From NCBI GenBank assembly GCA_003552325.1, contig PUKM01000098.1, forward strand, positions 1-13,431: DNA of 13,431 bases. The letters run 5' to 3'. A program made the translations under genes and the position numbers. Shown piece by piece: positions 13,212 to 13,431 of the stretch (positions are counted from its first letter, which is position 1; every line of letters begins with the position of its first letter). Source of the stretch: Natrialbaceae archaeon. GTDB taxonomy: Archaea > Halobacteriota > Halobacteria > Halobacteriales > Natrialbaceae. Below the pieces are notes generated by a model, which did no database searches, had not been told where the DNA came from, and worked only from the letters and a program-made list of their open reading frames with translations.

Positions 13212-13431
13212 TTGCTTCGCGCCGCATTCGGCGGGTCGTCGTACATTGGCGTCTTCGCTCGTGCGACCGATTCACATCTCATCGTCCGTCCGGACGTCGA
13301 GGACGACCTTGTCACCGATATCGCCGACGAACTCGCGGTCGAGGCCATCCAGACGACCGTCGGTGGCTCCTCGACGGTCGGTGCGTTAGCCACGGGTAAC
13401 GAAAACGGCCTGCTCGTCAGCGCCCGCGTCC
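13212..13431 (+). CDS. tif6: Translation initiation factor aIF6 (3' end outside window), TTG start
   Basis: The first 73 codons of aIF6/eIF6 are present. aIF6 binds the large ribosomal subunit and prevents early joining with the small subunit. The translation (M)LRAAFGGSSYIGVFARAT, then HLIVRPDVEDDL, TTVGGSSTVGALATGNENGLLVS, matches the family's N-terminal repeats. The only start that gives the normal N terminus is the TTG at 13212: the L31e stop codon ends 1 base before it and no ATG or GTG fits. It therefore probably depends on translational coupling with rpl31e. The order rpl39e-rpl31e-tif6 is a conserved archaeal arrangement. Confidence 0.93.
   Translation, partial: MLRAAFGGSSYIGVFARATDSHLIVRPDVEDDLVTDIADELAVEAIQTTVGGSSTVGALATGNENGLLVSARV

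Noticed and set aside
12698..13393. Minus-strand open frame opposite the ribosomal operon
   Set aside because: It covers three well-identified genes and shows no protein-like features of its own.

Overview
This window looks like a piece of a haloarchaeal chromosome. The proteins are rich in Asp and Glu and poor in Lys. Several promoters have TATA boxes about 25-30 bases upstream of the start codon, as in leaderless haloarchaeal transcripts. The genes include archaeal and eukaryote-type L39e, L31e, aIF6 and an XPD-type helicase, plus a Tat-exported lipoprotein. The hexamer CTCGAG is strikingly frequent, which together with family resemblance suggests a Natrialbales-like organism; that placement is tentative. 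I saw no insertion sequence, tRNA, rRNA or CRISPR array.

Layout. Positions 1-351 (+) hold the end of a small haloarchaeal protein (DUF5807-like). Positions 370-2591 hold four genes on the minus strand: a single-domain cupin with an operator-like palindrome at its promoter, a CspA-type cold-shock protein, a two-helix small membrane protein and a beta-class carbonic anhydrase. Next is a 986-base stretch without a convincing gene (2592-3577), then hemL (3578-4930, +) and an XPD/Rad3-family Fe-S helicase (5208-7691, +). A four-helix membrane protein (7718-8263, -) and an ABC-transporter substrate-binding lipoprotein, probably thiamine type (8386-9699, -), follow. A five-helix membrane protein (9881-10414, +) and uvrB (10560-12617, -) come next. 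The window closes with the tight operon rpl39e - rpl31e - tif6 (12777 to the right edge, +), in which tif6 starts at TTG.

The most notable feature is the gene-poor stretch 2592-3577. It carries three copies of a motif that matches the archaeal origin recognition box (ORB), the binding site of Orc1/Cdc6. Two of them, at 2966-2992 and 3276-3303, are inverted around an AT-richer core. That core holds four phased copies of a CTAG-containing short repeat. This is the architecture expected of a replication origin, yet no orc1/cdc6 gene lies in the window. Two further ORB-like sites lie outside it, one at 973-992 and one inside the helicase coding sequence at 5729-5752, where it falls in a low-complexity linker.

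How the genes relate. HemL makes 5-aminolevulinate for haem and cobamide synthesis. The XPD-like helicase and UvrB belong to two different repair systems but lie about 2.9 kb apart. L39e, L31e and aIF6 all act on the large ribosomal subunit. The remaining genes (carbonic anhydrase, cold-shock protein, cupin, transporter lipoprotein, membrane proteins) appear to be single housekeeping or accessory units rather than one pathway.
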